Of a DNA stretch of 6,690 nt, positions 1 to 5,724 are shown in pieces. How positions within the stretch are numbered: the first letter of the stretch is position 1; every line of letters begins with the position of its first letter. Origin of the DNA: Nitrososphaeria archaeon (GTDB taxonomy: Archaea > Thermoproteota > Nitrososphaeria > JACIWG01); the NCBI GenBank assembly GCA_029776125.1, contig JARVJS010000094.1, positions 1 through 6,690 of the forward strand, written 5' to 3'. The notes under the pieces were generated by a model, which worked only from the letters and a program-made list of their open reading frames with translations, was not told the origin of the DNA and did not search any database. Position numbers and translations under genes: made by a program.

Positions 1-70
1 TTTATTTGCCTGCCAGGTTTTTTAGTGTACTCTTAATATCTATATCTATGCTATTAATATACCTGTACTC
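1..70 (+). promoter_or_regulatory. Upstream region of the metallo-hydrolase gene with a possible archaeal TATA element
   Basis: No gene is visible in these first 70 bases. An AT-rich stretch at about 32-47 (CTTAATATCTATATCT) is centred 25 to 30 bases before the ATG at 71. That is where an archaeal TATA box would sit if the transcript began at or just before the start codon. No Shine-Dalgarno sequence precedes the ATG, which fits a leaderless mRNA. A run of six T at about 18-23 follows a small CCT/AGG inverted repeat and could be the terminator of a gene to the left. The sequence is AT-rich throughout, so chance matches are easy, and both assignments are weak. Confidence 0.3.
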
Positions 71-973
71 ATGTCCTTACTAAAATATGTTAATGATACT
101 ACTGGTTTCTTTGATTTTAGGACAAAGGTTGGCTTCAAGATAAATGGTAATGAAATGCTTTTAATAGATTCTGGAATAGACGAAAATGTTGGTAGAAAGA
201 TTGTTCACGAAGTCGAAAATAGAGGGTATGCGGTTAAAATGATCTTCTTAACACATTCTCACGCAGACCATTATGGTGGTGCATCATTCATTAAAAGAAG
301 GACTGGCGCCATCATTGTCGCACCAAAGATTGAAGCCTGTTTTATCGAAAATCCGATTTTAGAAGCCACCTCATTTTCACAGGCTGCGGTTCCACCAAAT
401 TTTTTGTTAAACAAGCTTATTTTTGGTGAATCATGTAAAGTTGATGCTATTTTAGAAGATGATGTTCGTCTTCTCCACGATTTTGGCACTGTTCCTGTTC
501 CTCTTCCTGGACATAGTATAAACCATTATGGTGTTCTCGCTGGTGACGTCCTCTTTTTAGGAGACTCTGTCTTCCCGAAAGAGACAGTTGAAAAGTATGG
601 TGTCCCATTTCTTTATAATCCAATGGACACTTTATCTTCTATTGAAAAGATTAAAAATTTTGAGGCTAAACATTTTGTTCTCTATCATGCTGGCGTTTTC
701 AATAAGAATGATATTTTAAACCTTCTAGAATTCAATGTTAAGGTAATAAACGATATATTTGACTGTATTCTAAAATATTGTAAAGGTTTAACTGTTTCAG
801 AAGTCTTTTCTAATGTCTTAAAAACTCTTTCTGTAAATATTAATAGTCTGGTAGAATATTATCTTGTTTATTCGACTTTAAGGTCTTTTGTAAACTGTCT
901 AGTGAACCTAAGTAAGCTTAAGGTCAACTTATTTAGTGGGAAAGAACTTCTTTTTAGGGAAGACTTAGGCTAA
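71..973 (+). CDS. Metallo-beta-lactamase-fold metal-dependent hydrolase
   Basis: This 300-residue cytosolic protein has no signal peptide and belongs to the MBL-fold hydrolases. The complete dinuclear metal site can be read. The HxHxDH motif lies in THSHADHYGG with H62, H64, D66 and H67. The third motif is PGHS with H148, the bridging aspartate is in LGDS (D165), and the last histidine is in LYHAG (H206). The early DSG turn at about 33-35 is also typical. After the catalytic domain, residues from about 212 form a helical tail with a GLTVSEVF segment, resembling the small C-terminal helical domain of MBL proteins of the glyoxalase II/LACTB2 type. The substrate cannot be deduced: thioesterase, lactonase, phosphodiesterase or nuclease activities all occur in the superfamily. 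It lacks the second beta-CASP domain of RNase J/CPSF nucleases. It converges on the Nre gene with overlapping stop codons and does not share a transcript with it. Confidence 0.85.
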   Translation: MSLLKYVNDTTGFFDFRTKVGFKINGNEMLLIDSGIDENVGRKIVHEVENRGYAVKMIFLTHSHADHYGGASFIKRRTGAIIVAPKIEACFIENPILEATSFSQAAVPPNFLLNKLIFGESCKVDAILEDDVRLLHDFGTVPVPLPGHSINHYGVLAGDVLFLGDSVFPKETVEKYGVPFLYNPMDTLSSIEKIKNFEAKHFVLYHAGVFNKNDILNLLEFNVKVINDIFDCILKYCKGLTVSEVFSNVLKTLSVNINSLVEYYLVYSTLRSFVNCLVNLSKLKVNLFSGKELLFREDLG

Positions 974-2268
974 TATTCTGTTATCTTTCTCTGGAAAAGG
1001 CTTTCCCTCAAAATCTCGCTTTTCTCTATCCAATTTTTTAATGGAACAGTTAATGAATTTGAAAGTCCGTTTAATGCACTTTTTAAGTCTTCAAAAACTT
1101 TAGGTTTCTGTGTGAACATTCTTCTAACACATTCTCTAACAAACCATACTCCTAGAGGTAGAGGAAATTCTGGATGTATTTCTCTTAAAACTAGTGCTGT
1201 AGCCTGTCTTCTTATCCTTTCCAAAAATTCTACTGTAGCCAGTCTTGAGGCGAAATAGCATCCTCCGATGCTTGGGTAAGTTGTTCTTCCCCAGTATCCT
1301 TCAAAGTCTCCTCCAATATCTATCTGAAGTGTGTTCTGGTTCCAAAATGTGCCTGGAAACCATGCCTCCATCCACTCAAAACTCCATTTTTGAGGCAAAA
1401 GTAATGCTACAAATATGTTATTCATGTAATTATAGTTGTAAACTAGATACTTGTCTATGGTATCATAGGACTTAATTCTTTCTATTAGTTGTGCTGAAAT
1501 TATACTATCTACTGCTGTTATGCTCCATCTTGTTGGAACCAATTTTCTATTCTTTTTTATGCCAAACATTCCTACACTAAATGCTCTCTGGATTTTACTC
1601 ACTTCTACTCCAGAATTGTATAGCTCCCAGACAGCCTTATACGAGAGTAGGTCAGTATCATAATAGCATTTTTCTATTTTCCTATTTGATGAAGGTATAC
1701 TGTAAACTTTGAACCTTTTCATTGGCGCACTTGGTCCAAAAGGTTGAGAATTGTCATCTAAGTAAATGTTTCCTGAAGGTGGTTTCTCAAACTCTACCTC
1801 AGAATCGACTGGTCTCTCACTTAATGCAAGCTCATGTAATGATTCTATTAAACGGTTTCCTTTCCAAGCATCGTTTATAGAAGCTATACTTTTTCCTCTA
1901 AGAAGTGTGTACCTGTATTCTACAATCTTTTCTACTGGGGTACCGATCCAAGCTTCAGGCAAGTCCATTAAGACTGTGTCTCCTGAAAATGGTGGCACCA
2001 TTGGGCCAACGTAAACTTTGGGGTATCCAAATCTTCCAACAAAGACTGATGGTGGTGATGACCCGTAAATATTCTGTATCTTTATAGGTTTAGAAATTTT
2101 AATGAGGGCCAAAGCCTTTAATGTTATTGGACATACTGTCTTCCCGCATAAATTCCTTCCCCCCCTACAGTATATGCAGATTGATGAAAACTTTCCTCTA
2201 AGAGATATTCCAGTATCTTCTAACTCTTTCCTCACCTTGTCTGGTAATATTATACCATTTTTTTCCAT
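970..2268 (-). CDS. nreA: Nre-family archaeal DNA repair protein
   Basis: This 432-residue protein matches the archaeal Nre family (formerly DUF650/DUF651), which is linked to DNA damage repair and PCNA binding in haloarchaea. The N-terminus carries a likely zinc-binding cluster C31-x2-C34-x6-C41-x4-C46. The family core follows, with SSPPSVFVGRFGYPKVYVGP at about 70-89, the DLPEAW segment at 102-107, and a GxFGxKxxRKLVPTRWSITAVD-like block at about 235-254. The final residues QRKITEY (426-432) resemble a PCNA-interacting peptide, with Q, then I three positions on, then an aromatic. The second aromatic of the usual FF/WF pair is absent because the protein stops there. Length is normal for the family and the start is an ATG. 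Nre is divergent from the GGGPS gene and overlaps the stop of the metallo-hydrolase by four bases. The family call is secure. NreA rather than NreB is my preference, because archaea with a single copy are usually annotated so. Confidence 0.88.
   Translation of the reverse strand: MEKNGIILPDKVRKELEDTGISLRGKFSSICIYCRGGRNLCGKTVCPITLKALALIKISKPIKIQNIYGSSPPSVFVGRFGYPKVYVGPMVPPFSGDTVLMDLPEAWIGTPVEKIVEYRYTLLRGKSIASINDAWKGNRLIESLHELALSERPVDSEVEFEKPPSGNIYLDDNSQPFGPSAPMKRFKVYSIPSSNRKIEKCYYDTDLLSYKAVWELYNSGVEVSKIQRAFSVGMFGIKKNRKLVPTRWSITAVDSIISAQLIERIKSYDTIDKYLVYNYNYMNNIFVALLLPQKWSFEWMEAWFPGTFWNQNTLQIDIGGDFEGYWGRTTYPSIGGCYFASRLATVEFLERIRRQATALVLREIHPEFPLPLGVWFVRECVRRMFTQKPKVFEDLKSALNGLSNSLTVPLKNWIEKSEILRESLFQRKITEY
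1034..1039 (+). terminator. Possible T-run terminator for the metallo-hydrolase gene
   Basis: Six consecutive T lie about 60 bases beyond the stop of the + strand metallo-hydrolase gene, inside the opposing Nre coding region. Archaeal RNA polymerase can terminate at T-runs without a hairpin, and there is no intergenic space for a terminator between these convergent genes. On the other strand the run simply encodes part of the Nre C-terminus, so it may be coincidental. Confidence 0.22.
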
Positions 2269-2360
2269 GATTATGACCGTTGACCAAAATACTTTGGTTA
2301 TCTTGTTAAATAAGTTTAAAAGTTTAACTATTTAAAAATATTTGGTGTGAGCGTGAAACT
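2269..2360. promoter_or_regulatory. Divergent promoter region between nreA and the GGGPS gene
   Basis: This 92-bp AT-rich gap must hold promoters in both directions. On the + strand, TTTAAAAATA at 2331-2340 is centred about 26 bases before the GGGPS ATG at 2361. That is the expected TATA distance for a transcript beginning at the start codon. On the - strand, the complement of 2302-2320 reads TTTAAACTTATTTAACAAG. It contains a TATA-like core that would place the nreA transcript start about 10-20 bases before its ATG at 2268. The middle also holds a tandem AGTTTAAA/AGTTTAAC (2313-2328) and an inverted repeat GTTAAA (2305-2310) with TTTAAC (2323-2328), which could be an operator. TATA boxes are themselves AT-rich and partly palindromic, so the repeat may have no separate role. 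Confidence 0.45.
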
Positions 2361-3065
2361 ATGTACCGACTTGATTGTCCATGGAAAAAGTGGAGGCATG
2401 TTACAAAGCTTGATCCTGACAAAAATAATACTGAAGAAATAATCAAGGCTGTGCTCCAGAATGGTACTGACGCTATATTGGTTGGTGGGACTCAAGGTAT
2501 AACCTTGGATAAGGTTAAGCGTCTTAAAAGTAAGCTCGAAGGTGCAAATATTCCAATACTTCTTGAGCCATCAAAGTCTGAAGCTGTCGATTTCACATTC
2601 GATTACTTTTTTGTCCCCCTGATCTTGAATACTCAAGAGAAGTGGTGGTCTGGTGGTGCACATATTTCTTGGATTAATAACATGAAAAATATTTTCGGAG
2701 ACTTTAAAAAGATTCCTTGGGAAAAGATTGTTATAGAAGCCTATATTGTTCTTAATCCAGAATGTGCTGTAGCTAAATTAACGAAAAGTATTACTGACCT
2801 GACTTTAGAGCAAATTGTATCACATGCTGTTTTTGCTGATAGAATTATGCATGCTCCAATCGTATACATTGAATATAGTGGGCGATTTGGCGACCCTAAT
2901 GTTGTTAGGGCAGTTAAAGAGAATGTGGTAAATTCCCATCTGTTCTATGGTGGTGGAATAGATAGTAGGGAAAAGGCTGAAATTATGGGCAAGTATGCGA
3001 CTATTGTTGTGGGAAACATTGTTTATGACGATATTGAAAAATATAAGCAAACAATATTATCCTAA
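2361..3065 (+). CDS. Geranylgeranylglyceryl phosphate synthase (group I, PcrB-like)
   Basis: This 234-residue TIM-barrel prenyltransferase joins geranylgeranyl diphosphate to sn-glycerol-1-phosphate, forming the first ether bond of archaeal membrane lipids (EC 2.5.1.41). It matches the group I GGGPS/PcrB family along its whole length. The N-terminal WRHVTKLDPDK is at 11-21 and GTDAILVGGTQG at 35-46. Other blocks are EAYIVLNPECAVAKLTK, IYIEYSG at about 168-174, LFYGGGIDSREKA near 194-206, and VVGNIVYDD near the C-terminus. The glycine-rich loops form the glycerol-phosphate pocket. W104 in the AHISW segment aligns, by my recollection of the family, with the tryptophan of the Archaeoglobus enzyme that limits the prenyl chain to C20; bacterial PcrB has a small residue there and uses C35. 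The ATG at 2361 is the first usable in-frame start, since the upstream codons are not start codons. The stop overlaps the stop of the convergent kinase gene. Confidence 0.95.
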   Translation: MYRLDCPWKKWRHVTKLDPDKNNTEEIIKAVLQNGTDAILVGGTQGITLDKVKRLKSKLEGANIPILLEPSKSEAVDFTFDYFFVPLILNTQEKWWSGGAHISWINNMKNIFGDFKKIPWEKIVIEAYIVLNPECAVAKLTKSITDLTLEQIVSHAVFADRIMHAPIVYIEYSGRFGDPNVVRAVKENVVNSHLFYGGGIDSREKAEIMGKYATIVVGNIVYDDIEKYKQTILS

Positions 3066-3898
3066 AGCTTTCTTAATGATTTTGCAGCGCCTATTGCTGT
3101 GGCATATTCTGCGTTTTTTGGTATAACTGCTCTTCCACCAAGAATAGATAAAGTATCCAAAAGTCTGTTTGAGAAGATTTCTTGTGAAGGCAGTTTTCCA
3201 ACAAATATTATGCTCTCCTCTAACCCTTTCTGTTTTGCAGCAAAATATGCTACTGTAGCAACAACTTCTGCAATCATTGTAATTAATCCTAAAGCGATAT
3301 CCTCTGGCCTTGTATCGTCTCCAACTTTTCCAAAATTTGACGCTGTTGCCTCTGCGGGAATTCTTCCTATTGGTCCCCCAACTATGTCTTTAACCTGTAA
3401 ATTAACTCTTGAAAGTTCACCTCCTAGAGCTTCCCTGAAGATGCTTGAAGGATATTCTTTTTTGAGCAGAAGTTTTCCTAAACCTGCTATAGTCCCCCCT
3501 CCAACTCCTGTTCCACCCAAATGTTCAACATGATGTCCGTTTGCATTCATTCTAGCATATACTATTGCTGTACCTGTTCCAACGCTAACAACTATCGCCT
3601 CCTTTTTTCCTGAAAGATGTAGTCCACCTAATCCTATCGCCTCTATTTCATCAACAATCTTGTAGTCTACTTCAATCATATCCAACTTTAATCTTCTTGT
3701 AACCGAACCTGTTAGTGCCACTTTACCTAAGTCTCTAATCTTCATGCTCGTATCAGCCAACAATCTTCCAAGGCATCCTAATGCTGATGTTATTGAATCT
3801 GACGCCTGAACCTCTGAGTGGGCTAAAATACTATCACCATCCATAAGGACTCCCTTTGTAACACTTCCACCAATGTCTAGTCCTGCTACAAGCATCAA
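3062..3898 (-). CDS. coaW: Type II pantothenate kinase-like protein (ASKHA fold)
   Basis: This protein of about 278 residues resembles the type II pantothenate kinases of Staphylococcus (CoaW) and eukaryotes, which phosphorylate pantothenate to 4'-phosphopantothenate with ATP (EC 2.7.1.33). The ASKHA phosphate-1 loop LDIGGSVTKG is at 7-16. E84 in VDEIEAIGLGGL is a candidate for the catalytic glutamate of the family. VGTGTAIVY at 106-114 and the glycine-rich HLGGTGVGGGTIAGLG at 126-141 match the nucleotide and substrate loops. EATASNFGKV at about 183-192 and AEYATAIGAA at 263-272 are also CoaW-like. The length is close to that of CoaW, and all motifs expected of an active enzyme seem present. 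Translation may begin at TTG (3898) or at the adjoining ATG (3895); the GGAGGG upstream sits 6 or 9 bases away respectively. Either start overlaps the stop of the S-component gene, implying coupled translation. A related BadF-type or sugar kinase role is less likely but possible. Confidence 0.75.
   Translation of the reverse strand: MMLVAGLDIGGSVTKGVLMDGDSILAHSEVQASDSITSALGCLGRLLADTSMKIRDLGKVALTGSVTRRLKLDMIEVDYKIVDEIEAIGLGGLHLSGKKEAIVVSVGTGTAIVYARMNANGHHVEHLGGTGVGGGTIAGLGKLLLKKEYPSSIFREALGGELSRVNLQVKDIVGGPIGRIPAEATASNFGKVGDDTRPEDIALGLITMIAEVVATVAYFAAKQKGLEESIIFVGKLPSQEIFSNRLLDTLSILGGRAVIPKNAEYATAIGAAKSLRKL
3114..3119 (+). terminator. Possible T-run terminator for the GGGPS gene
   Basis: Six T lie about 50 bases past the GGGPS stop, inside the opposing kinase gene. 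The arrangement mirrors the one after the metallo-hydrolase gene. With no intergenic DNA between the convergent genes, a hairpin-free T-run here is the nearest plausible + strand termination signal. The run also encodes lysines of the kinase on the other strand, so chance is a fair alternative. Confidence 0.22.
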
Positions 3899-4434
3899 AT
3901 TATTCCCTCCACTCTTCCCTTTATTGCCTTTACTATTGGTGGTACTAATATGTATAGAAAGGGTATTTCAGAAAAGAACGTCCAGAGTGAGATAGAAAAT
4001 ATTGCCTCTAGAGCTAGGGGGGTGATTTTTGTGTTGAAGGGTAAAGGAAAGGCTTGACTCCATAAAAATAGTCCTATTCCTATCATAAATGAACCAGCCA
4101 ATAATCCTAATGTTGATGAAGCAAAATATCTTCTTAAACTGTATTTTCTACAAAACTTTCCAATAATATAGAATGCGATAAAATTTGATGGTACGCCAAC
4201 GGTTAGACTTAATATTGCCATCCCATGTGCGAGAACGTCTGAAACAAATATTCCTAAAGCCGCTGAAAATCCTCCAACTTTTTCGCCAAATAAGACTGCT
4301 GCTGTAGCTGGAATCACGACAGCAGGCCAAAATCTTACTCCATAAAAATTTATTCCAAAGAATGTGAAGTATCCTACAACTGCATAAAGGGCTCCAAAAA
4401 CTATTATTAATGATGTCTCAAAAAACTTTTTCAA
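3895..4434 (-). CDS. Six-helix membrane protein, probable ECF-type vitamin S-component
   Basis: This very hydrophobic protein of 179 residues has about six membrane-spanning segments: roughly 8-28, 33-50, 54-75, 78-93, 105-127 and 141-168. Short charged loops such as KFCRKYSLRRY (93-103) separate them. Its size, helix count, small-residue-rich early helices (IPATAAVLFGEKVGGFSAALG at about 41-61) and short termini fit substrate-binding S-components of energy-coupling factor importers. No ATPase or EcfT gene is present here, so it would need a shared energising module encoded elsewhere. The substrate is not legible. Its position between nicotinate phosphoribosyltransferase (33-bp gap) and a pantothenate kinase-like gene (overlap) suggests nicotinate or pantothenate. 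The start is a TTG, since a TGA lies in frame just upstream and no ATG follows before the first helix. A GGTG ten bases before it may serve as a weak ribosome binding site. Another small integral membrane transporter family cannot be excluded. Confidence 0.65.
   Translation of the reverse strand: MKKFFETSLIIVFGALYAVVGYFTFFGINFYGVRFWPAVVIPATAAVLFGEKVGGFSAALGIFVSDVLAHGMAILSLTVGVPSNFIAFYIIGKFCRKYSLRRYFASSTLGLLAGSFMIGIGLFLWSQAFPLPFNTKITPLALEAIFSISLWTFFSEIPFLYILVPPIVKAIKGRVEGII
3905..3910 (-). promoter_or_regulatory. Ribosome binding site of the pantothenate kinase-like gene
   Basis: On the - strand this reads GGAGGG, a strong match to the archaeal anti-Shine-Dalgarno sequence. It lies within the last codons of the S-component gene. 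Six bases separate it from the TTG at 3898 and nine from the ATG at 3895. The spacing slightly favours TTG, while the codon itself favours ATG. The two candidates differ by only one residue. Confidence 0.6.
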
Positions 4435-4467
4435 AATCTTTATACACCATCATAGCTGGTACAGAAA

Positions 4468-5688
4468 CTATATCCTATAAACCATCTTTGGCTCAACTTC
4501 TCTTAGTCTAGCAATCTTCTTTAAAACTCTATCTCTTATACTCTTTGTATCCTCAAACTCTATAACTACTCTTCCATCGACAATAACATCCTCAAGTAGT
4601 GGTACAAATTTTTCTGCAGGAGGCTTGCCTTCTTTTATTGTAACATAGTCTGTGAACGTTTCCCAGTCTCTGAAAACATTTTTAGCTCCACCGATATCTC
4701 CTCTTTTAGCTATGGGCTTCATTTTTCCATCAACTTCGACTGCAACAATTTTCGCACTAAAATCCACTGGCGGTGCTGCACTCACAGAAGCACCTATACC
4801 AAAACCGTCTACTAAATCACTAAGTTCCCGAATGATTTTCTCATCTATGCTTCCACTGACAAATATTTTAACATTACTTCCCCCTCTAACATTTAACTCC
4901 CACCTAACCTCCTCAATTATCTTCCGCCATTCTCCTCTTCTAGAACGTGGTGTATCCAGTCTTACACCAGCAAGTTTTTCCCCTAATGTTTCTAAAGCCA
5001 TTATTGCTTCTGCTTTCTCATCGTAAAAGGTGTCGATTAAGGCTATTCGTGGTACATCATTTGGTAGTGTATCATCGAATGCTTTCCAAGCCTTCTTCTG
5101 ATCCTCAAAAACTTGTATTAGTGCATGAGGCATTGTCCCAACAGGTTTTACTCCTATCAACTTTGCTGCAAGCATATTTGAGACTCCATCAAAACCTGCA
5201 ATATATATTGCCCTCTCTGAAGCCGGTGCTAGGACAGGATGTATTCTTCTTGAACCGAAACTAAATAGTATCTTGTTTCCCGCTATAAGTCTATATCTTG
5301 CCGCTTTCGACGCTATACCCGTATTTTCTGCTAGAAGTCCCAGTAGGGGATTTTCATATAGGCAGAAATCATCATAATAGCATTCAATTTGCATTACAGG
5401 CTCGTATACGATAGACTTTGGGTTCACTTGAAATATTTCTCCCTCCTGCATACTTTTAACGTTGACAGGTAACCCTTCCAACAACTTTATACAATCATGG
5501 ACACCCAAGAGTACACCCCAGTTTCCTTCGAATGGAAGGTTTCTTGCATAAACTTCCATTATAACTTTCCTATGTAATCCATACTTTTCCAAAACTTTTT
5601 TTGTGTAAGAAAAATAGACGTCCGTCGTTTCAGCATTTTTAATCTCATCTTCTTTTGCAATCCAAAACTTCCTGTCCAAATTGAGCAC
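4468..5688 (-). CDS. pncB: Nicotinate phosphoribosyltransferase
   Basis: This 406-residue type II phosphoribosyltransferase converts nicotinate and PRPP to nicotinate mononucleotide with ATP hydrolysis (EC 6.3.4.21), the entry step of Preiss-Handler NAD salvage. It follows the archaeal Thermoplasma-type enzyme closely. FSFGSRRIHP at 142-151 provides the phosphate-binding arginines. VGTMPHAL at 183-190 includes H188, the likely equivalent of the phosphorylatable histidine. IALIDTFYDEK is at 215-225, the RLDTPRSRRG segment at 243-252, VSGSID at 277-282 and the phosphate loop FGIGASVSAAPPVDF at 296-310. AKRGDIGGAKNVFR then ends the barrel. The Thermoplasma enzyme has a C-terminal zinc-knuckle-like element, but no cysteine occurs here after C109, so that element is missing or remodelled. 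The start is GTG with no clear Shine-Dalgarno sequence; a TTG three codons later is an alternative. The gene leads the membrane protein and kinase genes on the same strand. Confidence 0.93.
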   Translation of the reverse strand: MLNLDRKFWIAKEDEIKNAETTDVYFSYTKKVLEKYGLHRKVIMEVYARNLPFEGNWGVLLGVHDCIKLLEGLPVNVKSMQEGEIFQVNPKSIVYEPVMQIECYYDDFCLYENPLLGLLAENTGIASKAARYRLIAGNKILFSFGSRRIHPVLAPASERAIYIAGFDGVSNMLAAKLIGVKPVGTMPHALIQVFEDQKKAWKAFDDTLPNDVPRIALIDTFYDEKAEAIMALETLGEKLAGVRLDTPRSRRGEWRKIIEEVRWELNVRGGSNVKIFVSGSIDEKIIRELSDLVDGFGIGASVSAAPPVDFSAKIVAVEVDGKMKPIAKRGDIGGAKNVFRDWETFTDYVTIKEGKPPAEKFVPLLEDVIVDGRVVIEFEDTKSIRDRVLKKIARLREVEPKMVYRI

Positions 5689-5724
5689 ACCTGTTTCCCA
5701 GATAATCTATTGCATAAAAGTTTT
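5689..5724 (-). promoter_or_regulatory. Possible TATA element for a leaderless nicotinate phosphoribosyltransferase transcript
   Basis: On the - strand the gap reads AAAACTTTTATGCAATAGAT and onward to the GTG at 5688. A TATA-like CTTTTATG preceded by an A-rich BRE-like stretch is centred near 5716, about 27 bases before the GTG. That would put transcription start at or next to the start codon and explain the lack of a Shine-Dalgarno sequence. If real, the three vitamin-related genes have their own promoter and need not be co-transcribed with the helical protein gene upstream. Confidence 0.35.

Noticed and set aside
1..30. Possible tRNA or other RNA gene 3' end at the left edge
   Set aside because: There is no CCA-proximal acceptor stem or T-loop consensus; only a short imperfect hairpin and a T-run are visible.
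2820..3050. Open frame of 76 codons on the - strand inside the GGGPS gene
   Set aside because: It lies wholly within a clearly conserved gene on the other strand, and its translation shows no recognisable domain.
3099..3533. Open frame of 144 codons on the + strand opposite the kinase gene
   Set aside because: It is the antisense of a well-supported kinase. Its proline- and serine-rich translation is what glycine- and alanine-rich codons give when read backwards.
4652..5264. Two overlapping + strand frames (124 and 105 codons) opposite the NAPRT gene
   Set aside because: Both are shadows of the NAPRT coding sequence, have low-complexity compositions and no promoter or ribosome binding site.
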